A stretch of DNA of 64,000 nt, from assembly GCA_023078685.1 (NCBI GenBank), contig JALGAS010000007.1:1364001-1428000 (forward strand). Direction: 5' to 3'. Every line of letters begins with the position of its first letter. Position 1 is the stretch's first letter. The notes beneath the pieces were generated by a model. That model saw only the letters and a list, made by a program, of their open reading frames with translations, was not told the DNA's origin and ran no database searches. Shown in pieces: positions 1 to 11,388 of this stretch. Source of the stretch: Neopestalotiopsis rosae. Its lineage: Eukaryota; Ascomycota; Sordariomycetes; Amphisphaeriales; Sporocadaceae. Position numbers and translations under genes: made by a program.

Positions 1-333
1 GGCCCAGGTGAGGCGGCACGCTTCGTTGTCGCAGTCCTCGTCGAATTCTTGGCACACGAGGCACAGCAGCTCGTCCTTGTGCCTGCCCAGGACCCCGTCG
101 ACGGTCGTGGGCCGGGGAGGGGCCGGCGTCCTTGTGCCTCGTCGACCGCGCCCTCTTCCTGTACGGGGAAGATTCCGGTAGTAGCGTCGCCACTTGGCGG
201 GATCAATAATGTAATCTGGGATGTGCACTGGCTCCGGCGCGGGCCTGCGAATGCGGCGCCTGCGGACTCGGTGTTGGTCCCAAGCCCGGAAGGGTGCGTC
301 ACGCGTCGGGTGTCCTGGAGGTGCCGGAGGCAT
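1..333 (-). CDS. Partial hypothetical protein, cut by left window edge
   Basis: An open frame of 111 codons starts at the ATG at 333 and runs leftwards off the window without a stop, so only the N-terminal part is visible. The product begins Pro-rich, then becomes very Arg-rich (RVRRRRIRR and later GRGRGRRGTR). It ends in an acidic, Cys-containing stretch (CLVCQEFDEDCDNEAC) with CxxC and CxxxxC spacings that could bind zinc. GC-rich third positions over the whole frame fit a coding exon. I do not recognise the family. The basic part suggests nucleic-acid or nuclear association, but that is inference only. A plus-strand frame over the same bases has no recognisable content and looks like a shadow. 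Confidence 0.45.
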   Translation of the reverse strand, partial: MPPAPPGHPTRDAPFRAWDQHRVRRRRIRRPAPEPVHIPDYIIDPAKWRRYYRNLPRTGRGRGRRGTRTPAPPRPTTVDGVLGRHKDELLCLVCQEFDEDCDNEACRLTWA

Positions 334-823
334 TGTTAGTGACTTACTCTAACCACAGGTAGATATACCAAATGTCTTGGAGTAGTGTTGATTCTGAAAG
401 GGGTATCTTATTAGTTGTGGTTTGTTTCTGCTCTATAGAATATTATCAACTACGTCTAATTGTCATTATATGTCTGAGATGTCCTTAATACCCTGGATTC
501 ATGTAAACAATGACTTGTTCTCTTCAATCATATGCCAACAAGGGATTGTCATGAGGATAAACCCTTTGTATCATGGCGATGCTCATTGTCTCTGCACAAT
601 GTAATGATCCCAAATGAAATGACGCAAGGAAATGCCGTTGTAGCGTCGAAATCGAGGAGGAACACAGCACTGGCTCCCTGGACCTCAGTTCATGCGTCTA
701 GTCCGTGAGTGCGCCGTTTCTAGTTATCCAACTCCGTGGGCAATGTCAGGAAATGATGCTATAAGAAGATCCGGAGGCCATATATGGTTTTCGTAAAAGT
801 CCTAGCAAATCCATGGCTACAGC
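334..823. other. Intergenic, 490 bp
   Basis: This AT-richer stretch lies between the partial left-edge gene (transcribed leftwards) and the 3' end of the mannosidase gene. It presumably holds the 5' region of the former and the 3' UTR of the latter. I see no coding, RNA gene or repeat signal in it. Confidence 0.5.
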
Positions 824-2590
824 TCATGTAGGGCGGCGAAGAGGATGCGCTTCAGTGTTGAGAACGTACTCGTCCAGGTTGATGACATCAGGCGACGAGA
901 ATATCAGCCAAAAGTATTTAAGCGTCTCCGCCAGCCAAAAGCTCTCCATCGAGTTGGTCTTGTCCGTCTCGCCCGTCGTCACCGTCACGTCGTTAATGGT
1001 TGCAAAGGCCAGCGTCGTCTCTGTCGCGTTCTTGATGGACTGAAACATGCGCCAGGCCATCTCTTGGTACTCTTCATCGCCCGTTATGCGATACATGAGG
1101 AATATGCTTTCAATGGCTTCTGGTCTCAAGAGATAACGGGGGTCGTCAGCGCTGACGACGCCCTTTGTGAGGGTGTTGATACCGCCGCTTTTTACATCCC
1201 ATGTTTCCTCGTCCCAATCACATGGTTCGAGGCTGGAACACGAGATGAGGTTGTATACCTCGGGCATGATTCCAGTAGGCATGGCATCATACATCCAAGC
1301 ACAGCCCTTGGCAACCTTTTCGCCGTAGGTCACATGCTCAGGGATGTCGAATATCTTGCCACCTAGCCCATACATGCCGCCCACGAAGCAGCCGAGATGC
1401 TGTGCCTCTGCCGTGAGCCTGGGCTTGTCCGCGTTTGCATTGACAGACACATCCCCCGTAAAGAGAATGTCGTCTTGGTCGGGCAGCATGGGTCGGAACA
1501 AGAGATATTCTGTGACTGTGTCCATGGCAGTTCGATACATTTGTTCATACATGGGTTCTAAACCACCCAGTATGATGAATGTCTTGAGAAGATATTCATA
1601 TAGCGAATCAGCCAGTGCGCCCAAGGTGAAATCCGAATCAATGGTCACATCCTGAGTTTGCATATTCAGATATATTGGCCACATGCCAGGAAGTGCTGTG
1701 CTGTTTTGCGTACTTTCCAAGAATCGTGCCACTCTGTCAATGGCATCGTAATACTTGTTGTCTCCAGAGAGCTGTGCCAGCCGGGTAAACTCCAATCCAG
1801 ACGAGGTGACGGATGCCGAGGGATCCCGGGTTCCTGCTTCGAGTTCGCCGTCTTTGGCCTCGTCAAAGTTTAGCCAAAATGGCGGCATACGATTTGGCGT
1901 GTCAAAGCCGGCATAGAGCAGGTCACCAAGTTCAATGGCCTTTTTCAACAAGGCAGACTCCTGGCTGAGATCAAATGCGCTCAGCAGGCCGCCGAGGTGC
2001 CGAATGGTGATCTCAAACATGTTGATCGATGTATCCGTGGTCTCCCAGTCAATGGTACACGCTGCTGCAGCGGCCTGGTAAAAGTCGTCCTTGAGATCCA
2101 TAATCCACATGGTATCGAGCGCATCCACCAGCGTAGCCGCCCACCCGCCGAGGGTGTTGATTCCGCCGCCCGAAGTTGGGCGCAACTCGTCGTACATCCA
2201 AGCAGAAGCCTTGTAACTGTCCCAGCTCTTTACAAACGCATCCTTGACGGCTGTCCGTCGGTCGGCCAGAACGGACAGCCTCTCCTCGCTAGGCGACGCG
2301 TCGGAAGAGAAATCATGCTGTACACTGGGGAGTTTGCGCGGCGAGCCGGTCGGTAGCGGCGTGATGTTATCGACGGGATATTTTTGGGTCAATGCGGACC
2401 AGTCATAGCTGCTCTTGACGTAGCTGAAACCAAAGACGGTCTCGGGTTGCTTGGGAATGAAAATGATGAGGATATAGAATATCAAAATGGCGCCTAGTAC
2501 GGACAAGAGTCGTATCGGCCGCCTCAACCAGTCGCCCAGAGTCGGTTGGTTGTTTTGCAGCAACCACCCGACATGATTGTCGACGAGCAT
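824..2590 (-). CDS. Class I alpha-1,2-mannosidase (GH47)
   Basis: This is a single-exon gene of 588 aa. It is a type II membrane protein: a short cytosolic N terminus, one hydrophobic segment at about residues 28-46 (LLSVLGAILIFYILIIF), then a lumenal catalytic domain. GH47 landmarks are GGGINTLGGWAATLVDALDT near residue 140, QHLGCFVGGMYGLGG, CDWDEETWDVKSGGINTLTK, LRPEAIES, and the C-terminal NTEAHP whose Thr binds the catalytic calcium in this family. GH47 enzymes trim alpha-1,2-linked mannose from N-glycans in the ER or Golgi, or mark glycoproteins for ERAD. The catalytic domain is full length. The start is the ATG at 2590; the frame is open three codons further upstream, but only from a GTG. 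Whether it is a Golgi processing enzyme or an EDEM-like ER form cannot be settled from this sequence. The 3' neighbour is the left-edge gene and the 5' neighbour is a membrane RING ligase on the same strand. Confidence 0.93.
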   Translation of the reverse strand: MLVDNHVGWLLQNNQPTLGDWLRRPIRLLSVLGAILIFYILIIFIPKQPETVFGFSYVKSSYDWSALTQKYPVDNITPLPTGSPRKLPSVQHDFSSDASPSEERLSVLADRRTAVKDAFVKSWDSYKASAWMYDELRPTSGGGINTLGGWAATLVDALDTMWIMDLKDDFYQAAAAACTIDWETTDTSINMFEITIRHLGGLLSAFDLSQESALLKKAIELGDLLYAGFDTPNRMPPFWLNFDEAKDGELEAGTRDPSASVTSSGLEFTRLAQLSGDNKYYDAIDRVARFLESTQNSTALPGMWPIYLNMQTQDVTIDSDFTLGALADSLYEYLLKTFIILGGLEPMYEQMYRTAMDTVTEYLLFRPMLPDQDDILFTGDVSVNANADKPRLTAEAQHLGCFVGGMYGLGGKIFDIPEHVTYGEKVAKGCAWMYDAMPTGIMPEVYNLISCSSLEPCDWDEETWDVKSGGINTLTKGVVSADDPRYLLRPEAIESIFLMYRITGDEEYQEMAWRMFQSIKNATETTLAFATINDVTVTTGETDKTNSMESFWLAETLKYFWLIFSSPDVINLDEYVLNTEAHPLRRPT

Positions 2591-3667
2591 GGATACCACG
2601 AGTATTAAGGTATCTCCCGTCTGCGGGCTTAATTATTAATTAGCAGATAAGCACGGCACGCGGAGTTTAGACTCCGGAACGTGCCAGTGCAGCCCAGGTC
2701 GTTGTCGCTCGCATCACGGCTCGCTGGAACGCGCCCGTGTGTCTTGTTTAAATTTCAAGACGCCGGCGGTCCGGGGAGGGAATAAAAAAATATTGGGCAG
2801 AACGAGGGAATGGAACACGGGACGACTCCAGTTTGCCCAGGTTGGTTTGACTGTACGAAAACGCCATCTGTAGGGCACCACAACCGAAATAGCGTGTTAA
2901 TCAGGTAGGCAATTGATGGGGCTGGGGGGGTCTCGGGCTCGTCGGGGTTCTGTGGCCCCCTGACTGACAGCCCGCTAGCGCCCCCGATTCGTCGGCACTC
3001 GCGGTACCTTGTGACTGATCAATCCCATCGCAATCTCGACAGGTTACATGCAATCCCACATGGAAATTAGAGTTGCTGCAATTGACTTTTTCACTGATCC
3101 AGTATGCCGGAATCTCTTGGTTGAATGATTCATGCAAGTACATATCCTGTATTTGCTCCTTGGTCATGTCTGTCACTGTCAGCCATTCTGTCCGAGTTCA
3201 AGACATTCCTAGGTAGCACTTGATTCCATGTTTGCTCACACAAATCCGCTGTCGCTCAGCATAGGGAACGCCAAGACACAGACAAGAGATTTTGGTCGGT
3301 ATTGTCATGGTCCACATTGGAGTATTCAAGCTTGCCCTTTGCAGTCAGTGCGCTCTGCAAAACAATTTGATTGCAATGTAATGGTCGACTATGATTGTTC
3401 AAAGTACCAAATTCATAAACAGTATCGACTAAGTAGCAACTATATGCTGGGTATATCCTAACCAATATCAACGCCTGTACCCCAGCGCCAAAAGCCTTTG
3501 ATGGCCATCTTGTATGGGTCTGTGTAGCCTCAGTATCGTCCGGTACTATATGTCATGACCTTTTCGTGGAGCTGTCGCTGAACCAAACGCCACTGAAATG
3601 CTCGTCATCTCTTATTTTTAACGCCGTTACCCAATCATGAATCTGTCCCAAGCCAGAAAACCACCGT
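2591..3667. other. Intergenic, promoter side of the mannosidase gene
   Basis: About 1.1 kb between the mannosidase start and the 3' end of the RING-ligase gene. It includes an AT-rich patch at about 2620-2650 and poly(A)/poly(G) runs at 2785 and 2925. A 91-codon frame at 2901-3176 on the minus strand shows no domain or convincing start context, so I did not call it. Confidence 0.5.
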
Positions 3668-5801
3668 TCAAGACAGAGGAAAGACCTTGGCGACCGCTCT
3701 TCTCCCTATAAGGTAAAGGTTAGTTGACATGGAAACAAAGTAAACGGATCAGAAAGCTTACATGGAGGCTTGCCATCGTCGCTATTGTCATCTAAATGAC
3801 CAGCAAGATCTTGCATACGTTGGCGTGTCGTGACGGGGTCTTTAGATCTTTCCGCCAACTCGATATCGATGGGCTCAGGTTGTGTCGGTGAGGAAGGCAG
3901 GCTGCGAATGTGCTTCACCACAGTGCTACCCCACGAGTCTAATCTAGGATGAGACCTTTTAGAGTTTGCGCTCGTAATAATTCTGGGCCTCAAGCGTCGT
4001 GTTGCCCGTTCCCGTCTCACCATTCCATTTGTGATCTTTGGTGAATATCCCTTTGGTAACATTGATTTCTTGCAAATGGGGCAAAGTGAGCTGACCTCGC
4101 TCAAAAATTCGTCTATACATTCGGGATGAAAAATGTGACCGCATGGGAGCTCGCGGATGATGGTCACCTTGGATTCGTAATAGTCCAGGCAAATGTGGCA
4201 TGAAGGCTGATATTCGGGTGGTGGTATGATGGTCCCAGTGGCCGGGATGCTACTCTCAGAGAGCACAGACACATCCTTGTGATCTTTCTGCGATGGCGAG
4301 CCTGATCTTTCGATGGATGTTGCCGGAGGATCATAGTTGTATGTAAAGAGCGGAAAATCGAGAATATGTTCGGGAGGCACCGTGACACGCTTGATACCTA
4401 GACCTTCCAGGTCGATATCACCTCGCATGACCCGACGTCGTAATGCTGCTCGGCGGCGATTTTGGATGCAATGCATCAAGACTGATGTTCCTCCCGTAAT
4501 AAAGACTAATAGTCCAATAATGATGAGCACCCACGCCCACATGGGCAGTGTAGCCGAATCAAATTCCACATGTAGCTGTGTCCAGATTCGCACATAGTCG
4601 GCTGAGTTAGGATGGTACAACTCTGATATGTTTGCACCGTAGGGAACTTGGGTTAGATTTCCGGAATAGAGGCTGAGCTCGTGCATCATTTCTTGTCCAC
4701 TGGCACCGGGAATGACGTAGATGGGGTACTTGTACTTGGACATCCAAGAGTTGCTGTCATCGTCATCCAAGTGCCAAGTCGCATCGTCCGATGCCGGTGG
4801 CTGCGAAGTATCACCATTTGGAAGGTAAAAGAGGAAAGCTCTCAACTGGTCGGCTCGCGTCGAAGCCAGTAGCGCTTTGGTACAGTTGGCATCAATCCAG
4901 GGAGCCAAAGCTACAAGATTGTAGGAAGTTGGCGGCAGGTTAGATTGCCTCGTTGCGTTGTAAGGGATGTACGCATTTGCTCTCTTGGAGCACTCATCGT
5001 CGGGATCTATGTCAGGAACATAGAGCAAACCCTGGATTGTGCCATCGCTGGGAGCATAGTTGGTCGATAACGTGGTAATGTTATCTTTTATAGTTTCGGA
5101 ATAAGCTATTTGACTCTGTGATAGAAAGATTAGCGGGAAGTTGAGCAGTGACAAGAGAGTCTTGGCAGGGGATTTGACAACACTCACGGAAAGCGACGTG
5201 ATGTTCTTGAGAATGGTGCTGGCGCCTTGGTTTTGGCCGATCCAAGGATTGCTGAACAAAAGCCTAAAAGTGCATTAGGATATATTTGGAACTGCAGGAT
5301 GCATGCCGATTCAAGAGAATCATGTGGAAAAGACGATATAATGGGTGAAGTGAGGATGTGAATTTCGCTGCGTGGGCGACGACATGTGTTAGGAAATCAA
5401 CATGTGGACGCGTAACACAGCAATGTATTTTGGGGGAAACGACGCTGCTTAGTGGGTGCTGCAGGGACACACTGTCGCACTTTGCAGCACGATAGAAGGA
5501 AAACTTCGGTGGGGACAACTCGCTTATGCCCACAAAGTGATGAAGGTGATGATGAAGTGATCAAAAACAAGAAGGTTTCCTTCAAAGGCTCAGTTTGCAC
5601 CTTTGTGTTCAAGAATATACTTACACGACATTCCGAATCTGGGTGAGTGCTGTAAGACGTCAGTGTGAGGATCGCCAAGACACCAGCATTGGCGCCAAGA
5701 TATGCCAGTCGAACGGGTTTTGGAACCCTTTTCGCGGGGAAGGACAGAAACTCGGGACGACTAAGCCAAGGCCAAGGCCAAGCCAAGACAACGGGAATCA
5801 T
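3668..5801 (-). CDS. Membrane-anchored RING-H2 E3 ubiquitin ligase (PA-TM-RING type)
   Basis: Well supported exons are 5188-5263, 3762-5115 and 3668-3705. The intron at 5116-5187 is in frame (72 bp), and the one at 3706-3761 has a CTAAC branch point. Splicing gives the C terminus RRAVAKVFPLS. The protein has an extracytoplasmic protease-associated-like region, one membrane span (WAWVLIIIGLLVFITGG), a basic juxtamembrane stretch, and a RING-H2 finger (CHICLDYY, then LPCGHIFHPECIDEF, then CPICKK). Such proteins are E3 ligases of Golgi, endosome or vacuole membranes that act on membrane cargo. The N terminus is unresolved: a good exon starts at the ATG at 5801 and ends at a GTAAGT donor (last exon base 5625), but its phase does not join directly to 5263. 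A 26-nt exon at 5419-5444 would restore the frame and give 556 aa; its 3' donor (GTGTTA) is weak. Confidence 0.8.
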
Positions 5802-8800
5802 TTTTAAAAATAAAAATATACATACACATGCTCGGTGATCACAGTCCCATCGTTTTCCAGCTCCGACTGTGCGAGACAGACATTGCCAGAAAGTATACGA
5901 GGTCGAAAAAGAATGACCAGTCCCCAGAGAGAAGCTCGCCAAGTTTGGTTGGAGGATTGATATGAGGTTACGATGGAAGGATGCGATTGAGAGGAGAGAA
6001 AGTTGAACGACGACGACGAATTGGGTCGCCGAGTAGTAATCAAATTGTTACTACTACCACCACCAGACAGATCCGACTGGACAGGGAAAGGATTCGAGAA
6101 CCTTTTTTCTTTCTTTAGAATTCCAGTGGTACCAGACTGACTGACAAAGATGACGGGGTTGTAGTCTTTTGGGGGGTCCTGTCTGTTCTGGCTGGCGTCT
6201 GATTGTGCATGCCAAGAGAAAAGAAGAGAGATGGAGAGGACTGGGCGACGGGGGGATCAAATGAGGACATTCTCCTGCTGGGTCCCTTGCCTGGGATGCG
6301 CCAGGTCCTAAACTCCTCACACATCCTCTTTCGGGCGGGCTACTTACTACTGGTCGTCAAGTCTCTTCTCAAGTCTGGAGCTGGGGTACCGGGCACTGGG
6401 GGGCGCAAGGCGGGTACCAAACACTGCGCTGGTTCCCTTGCACTGGCCCCGGTACCATCGATCTGGACGGCGGATGGCGCCCGGCCTGCGTTACGACATG
6501 CACTACGCCGTCGCGTACTAACTACATGTCAATTTCCCTACAGCATCGAGGGTTCAGGAGGTCCTCGGTTCAACGGTGTCATGCACGCGAGACTTTTTTG
6601 AGGGAATAGCAAAGAGAGTAAAGCAAAAAAAGAAAGGGAAAATACAGGAACAGGGGTTCAGCATCGACCAGTTGCTGCCGCAAAGCAACGCGAGAACTGC
6701 ATGGCTTTTTTGCAAACACGCACACACACACGACTCATAGCACCATCGACTGGTGGGCAAATCATCCCTCTGAACGGCTGGCCCATTGGTGCGCTGGGTC
6801 CAGGCACTGGGCGATCCCCTCCAGGGCCACCCAAGCGGGTATGGCTGCAAAAGAGGTGTTCAGCGCGCCGGCGTCGCCTAACGCTGGCCAAGTGACGAGT
6901 AACCTGGCGCTAAGAAGCAGCTGACCAATCAGCATTTCATCCTGCTCGCCCGACCCACACCACAAGCCTACCGCAGGAAAGCTTGCAGAAAGCTTGTTTC
7001 CACGGTACGCACAGGGTAGGGTCCGGATGCACCGCAGGCCGTTTGCTTTTTAGAATGAGTAATCGATTCTCATCCACTTTCTTCTTCCCCTTGCTCTTGC
7101 GTCGCGTCTATTCTACACTATTGGTATGGCCAGCGAATAATTGCTAGTTCTGCGCGTGATGTTGATACCTTTTCACTTTTTTTCAGTTCTGAGAAATAAA
7201 AAGAAAAGCAAAGAATCCATCAGCCTTGGGCTGACTTCATCGCAAAACACTCGGGTGTGAAACGCGCTCCATTTCTCTCTAACACTTAGCGCTTCTCACC
7301 TGAGGGCGTTTTCGTTCGAGAGTGGCAGAGTTATGTACCATCGGATGACATTTTACTGCCACCATGACGATCTCCAATGGCTTTCTCAATTTACCTTAAG
7401 GCATTGCAGTTTCTCATCATCACATTTCTGTTTGACCTGCTCCGAGTCTTCCTGTCGGACGGTAAAAGGATGCCGTCGAGTCATTGACCTTGACAAGATT
7501 GTGCAGCTACAGTAGCTACTGCTGCTGTACTCTGACGAATTGGGCGCAGATGTGCATGAATCCCGACGAGAACCGGATACGGGCAGTGCACCCAAAGCAA
7601 CACCCCGACGAATGCAAGAACGAGTGTGAATTTGTCAGGCTTCTAAAATTGAATATGGTGTGATTCATCTCCTTAGACTTCAGCGTATTTCCCCCCTCAT
7701 CAGAGCATCGATCACATATATACGCCATCGAGGTGCGGAATATACGGATGTATTGATATCGCGTCGCTATCCCCATCGCGTATGCCCGGTACTTCTGGTC
7801 GGTATGCTAACCGTTCGATGTCGGCATGGCGTCATTTCATTATCTTGACCGAGAGAGTCTTCCAGGTATCCTAGAGAAGACTGCGGCAGTTGGGTCAAGC
7901 AAGTTGGTATTGGTTGTCCCCGGTAGGTATTCCGGGTATCGGCTGTATACCTGGCAAATAGACATGGGTACATATGGTGGAGGCAAGACAGGCAGCCTGG
8001 CCCTATTCCTCGTGTCATTTCACCGGCCCAGAGGATGGTTTATTCTTACCGATGGATGCCCGTCTGCCGATTGAATGTCGGTCCTTATCGAGACAGGTGG
8101 TGACTGAAGTAATACTACCACCGCACAGCTTCGACAAAGACCACTTGACCGGGAGCTGATAATAGCATATAAAAGGAATTATTGTATCGCTAGCTACCAC
8201 ACTCCACTTCATCAATAATCTCAAATGAGGACAATTAGGGTTCGTTCTCATCGACCCGTAGCATAGCTCCACGTCGAAAAGACTGGAGGCAGCTGTCACG
8301 AGGGTATCACCCCTGGCCCCCTGATCTGGAGCCGGCCCATCCCTCCGCACTCTCAGAGAGGCTGACACGATGTGACTACGGGAAGTAGACAAGCCTCGCG
8401 GAGTCTATTAAAAGTCTACACCAAGATAGTGGGCATACCAAGGGACAGGAGTGGACCGCACCAATATCTACCGCATACACTGTACTTGTGCTGATTCGAA
8501 CCACCTCCACACGACATGACCCCCGCTTGTCAAGTCGGTTGTGTACTATGCTACAATTTTCTTGGAAGTGTTCCCACCCAATTATTCAACTTATATAATC
8601 TTCCTGTCCCATCTACTTTGCTTAACACGTATAATAGAATATTTTGCCTCTGAACTGGCAACCATGCTGTCACAAGGGGTGGACATTTCTGTGTTGTAGT
8701 ATCAAGTCTTCGTCATATTTAATTAACTATCGAGTAGCTCCAAGCAATATCAATATCTTTCTTCTTCCTATGTCAAATCAAGTCGCATGCAATTTTCGAG

Positions 8801-9513
8801 ACTGAGGCTACTGTCATCGAGCTCTTCACAGCCGTAAACTAGCAATATGAATCTCGACAGTTTGCGCGTGGCGGGGGAACAAGAAAGGCTCATTAGAGAT
8901 CACTCCCGTTGACCGACAGTCACACGCGAGGCTACGGACTTTGATGCCACGAACATGACTTTATATTACTAGCATGGCTTGAAAGGCCTCGCTGCGCATC
9001 TTTAGAACCTAGGTCTCCAGCATCATAATAATAGCTACGATTTTTAGACGGGCCCGCCGACAGCAATCTAGCCATGCATGTGTTTATACTCGTCGGCACG
9101 TCAAGTCACGTGCGGAAATACACAATTCAGGGCTTTATGGGTTTATCTAGTCGTAGCTACATTACCTTGTAGGTTCTAAGAAGAAGTTCTTCAAGTCCCG
9201 TGGCCTTATTTGGCATGAGCCATTGAAACGTGGTACTAATGTAGCGGAAACTTCAAACGATTTATTATTTCCAGGATCGGAACTTCAAAACCGAAAGAAT
9301 CATTCTACGTGAGATCATATATACAGGATGAATCACTGTCAGTTTGATGGAATTCAAAATTTTCTTGACCTTTTTGGTTCAGAGACAGATATGAATTGTG
9401 GATCATGAGACTGCCTTTAAAGATGAAATCATTTTGAAAGCTCCTTATTTTCGACCTTGGTGTCCGACAGACGATTGAGACTTTTGAAGAGCATCTCAAA
9501 AAGGCCCACACAA
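5802..9513. other. Large gene-poor intergenic region, 3.7 kb
   Basis: This region separates the RING-ligase gene from the 3' end of the GH45 gene. All frames on both strands are short (at most 125 codons), without domains, start context or matching splice sites. It has CT/GA-rich leader-like stretches near 5.9-6.3 kb that may be the long 5' UTR of the RING gene, and AT-richer sequence at 8.5-9.4 kb. I see no tRNA, rRNA or transposon signature. A stretch at 8493 looks slightly like a tRNA B box but does not fold as a T arm. Confidence 0.5.
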
Positions 9514-10528
9514 TCATCCGGAGGTGGGTGTCTCGTCAATGGCGTCGTTGGACCTGACACAGCCGCTCTTGGAGGTGAGGGCCTGGGGACATGCCACCTG
9601 CTTGAACGTGACGCTGGGGTTATCGGCACCCTTGAACCAGTCGAAACGCTGTAGCAATTTTTCACAACGTCAGCTTTCTTTGGGTGTATAATATATCAAG
9701 CCAGGGGAGGGACAAAAAAAACGCAATCAGAGAAACATACCCAATAGCAGCCCGCCTTGAGCTTCTCCGGGAACGAATCGCAATCAGACCGCGACGAGAC
9801 GCCGCCGTACTGCTGGCCCCAGCCGTTGGGCGGCGCCCCGTACTGGCTGGTGCAGGCGTTGAAGAGTCCGACGCCGCCGCCGGGCATGGCGATGTCAAAG
9901 TGGTTCTGGCCGAGGTCGCCGCCCGTGTTGCTGGCCTGGACGATCATCTTCTGCCCCGCGACGGCGCCGCTCGTGAAGGTGAGCTCGTAGCAGGCGCAGC
10001 ACCACGTCTGCTCGTTGGAGCCGGCGAGCTTGACCGCCGCCCAGCCGTACGCCACCGTGTCGTTGACCGCCCACGGGCTCTGGTTCGAGCACATGTACGC
10101 CGAGCCGCCGCTGTCGCACCCACTCTTGGTGTCGGACGAGCTCAGCGGGTTGTCCGACTTGTCGCACGTCTGGATGTACTTGCCGCTGTTGGTTTTCATG
10201 CCCCAGCCGCATGAAGGTTTGCAGCAGTCCCAGTACCTTGAGAGTGTGTTAACGGAGCCCACCATCAACTTTTCGGATTTCATTGATGTGATTTGAGAGA
10301 TTACTGGGGTACATGCTTGGCTTTGGGAAGAGTTTATCGGACACAAGATACCACAGCAGGAGAATACAACCCAAGCAAGGCCCAATGTGATTTTTATCGA
10401 TGAATTCAAATGAATACAGTGAAAACATTCCATGATCTGGGTACTCACCGCGTGGTTTGGCCAGAGCCTGAAGCGCCCTGGGCGCTGGCGTAGCTGGCCA
10501 GCAGCGAAAGAATGACAAGTGCCTGCAT
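9514..10528 (-). CDS. Secreted endo-beta-1,4-glucanase (GH45)
   Basis: Three exons (10449-10528, 9741-10236, 9514-9648) with introns of 212 and 92 bp encode 235 aa. The product starts with a signal peptide ([16 protein letters not shown]) and goes straight into the GH45 fold: [13 protein letters not shown], then [14 protein letters not shown], then [16 protein letters not shown], ending [18 protein letters not shown] and a Cys-containing tail. The two catalytic aspartates expected for this family are at D30 (in YWDCC) and D141 (in [10 protein letters not shown]). Many cysteines fit the disulfide-rich secreted fold. GH45 enzymes cut internal bonds of cellulose with inversion. There is no linker or CBM1 cellulose-binding module after the catalytic domain, so this is a catalytic-domain-only form. 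The first exon joins as CG|G, keeping the conserved Arg-Tyr-Trp. Intron 1 ends in AAG rather than the usual YAG. Confidence 0.95.
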
Positions 10529-11388
10529 GATGAGACAGATATACACAATGAATTCTAGAATGACCTGAGAAGAAATGGATGAAACACTGCCAATATTGGT
10601 CCTTCTAAAGAGCCATTATAAGTGCTCGCTCGTCGGGCAAATACACCGACATCCGTCACGGGCAGTGTTGCTGGGAGGAGAAACAAATGTCAGCCACTGC
10701 CACAATGACGATGGTTATATTAATGATAATCTGGTGCCGCGCATGCATTGGTAGGGCCCAGTATGTTTCGAGAGAGAATTGTCAAGCCAAGCGACCGAAT
10801 TCCGGCTTGGCAAAATGGGAACTGTCATCTGGTAAAAAGGCGATCTTGAACTCAACCGACGGAATGATGGTCCCGTGAATAATACGTCCAAAGATGGCAT
10901 AGCATCTTCATCCGCACCAGGCGAGTGTGGGAATACAACCCGGCCTGCCGAAACCCAACATGAGCTCTGAGGCACAATAGAGAATAGACCAATCTGTTGT
11001 TCGTCTGATGGATTTATCAATGGAGATATTGTGCAGAGTATCAAACATTTTGTACCAAGCAAGACTCTGACATGACTGTGCCAAGCTCTAGGGAATCCGG
11101 TCTATTGACTTGGACATGTTTGTAAAAGAAATCCTGCGTATTCCCATAAGTTCCTAGTTATCGTCAGCTACCTCATCGTGATAGATCACATTCGTTGCTG
11201 GACACAAATTTACGTCAGTGATGGTTCAAAAACACTTTCACACACATGTGTGACGGAAGGTTGCATAGCGAGGATTTACTGCTAGCTTTTCAATTGAGTC
11301 TTATTACCAAGACGGCCACGACAGACAAGTCAGTGGCCTCGTCTGAAATCTATAGTCGTGGATATCACAAACGATCGCGCAACTTTTC
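10529..11388. other. Intergenic, GH45 promoter and HET-C 3' flank
   Basis: About 0.86 kb. The left part should contain the regulated promoter of the endoglucanase gene. The right part is the 3' flank of het-c. A 115-codon minus-strand frame at 10715-11062 has no recognisable content and was not called. Confidence 0.5.
10613..10622 (-). promoter_or_regulatory. Possible TATA-like element of the GH45 gene
   Basis: On the minus strand this reads CTTATAATGG, about 85-95 bases upstream of the GH45 start codon, a plausible spacing for an inducible fungal gene. It is a single short match and could be chance. Confidence 0.3.

Noticed and set aside
8487..8510. GGTTCGAATC on the minus strand, like a tRNA B box
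   Set aside because: Flanking bases do not form a T stem and no A box or cloverleaf could be drawn.
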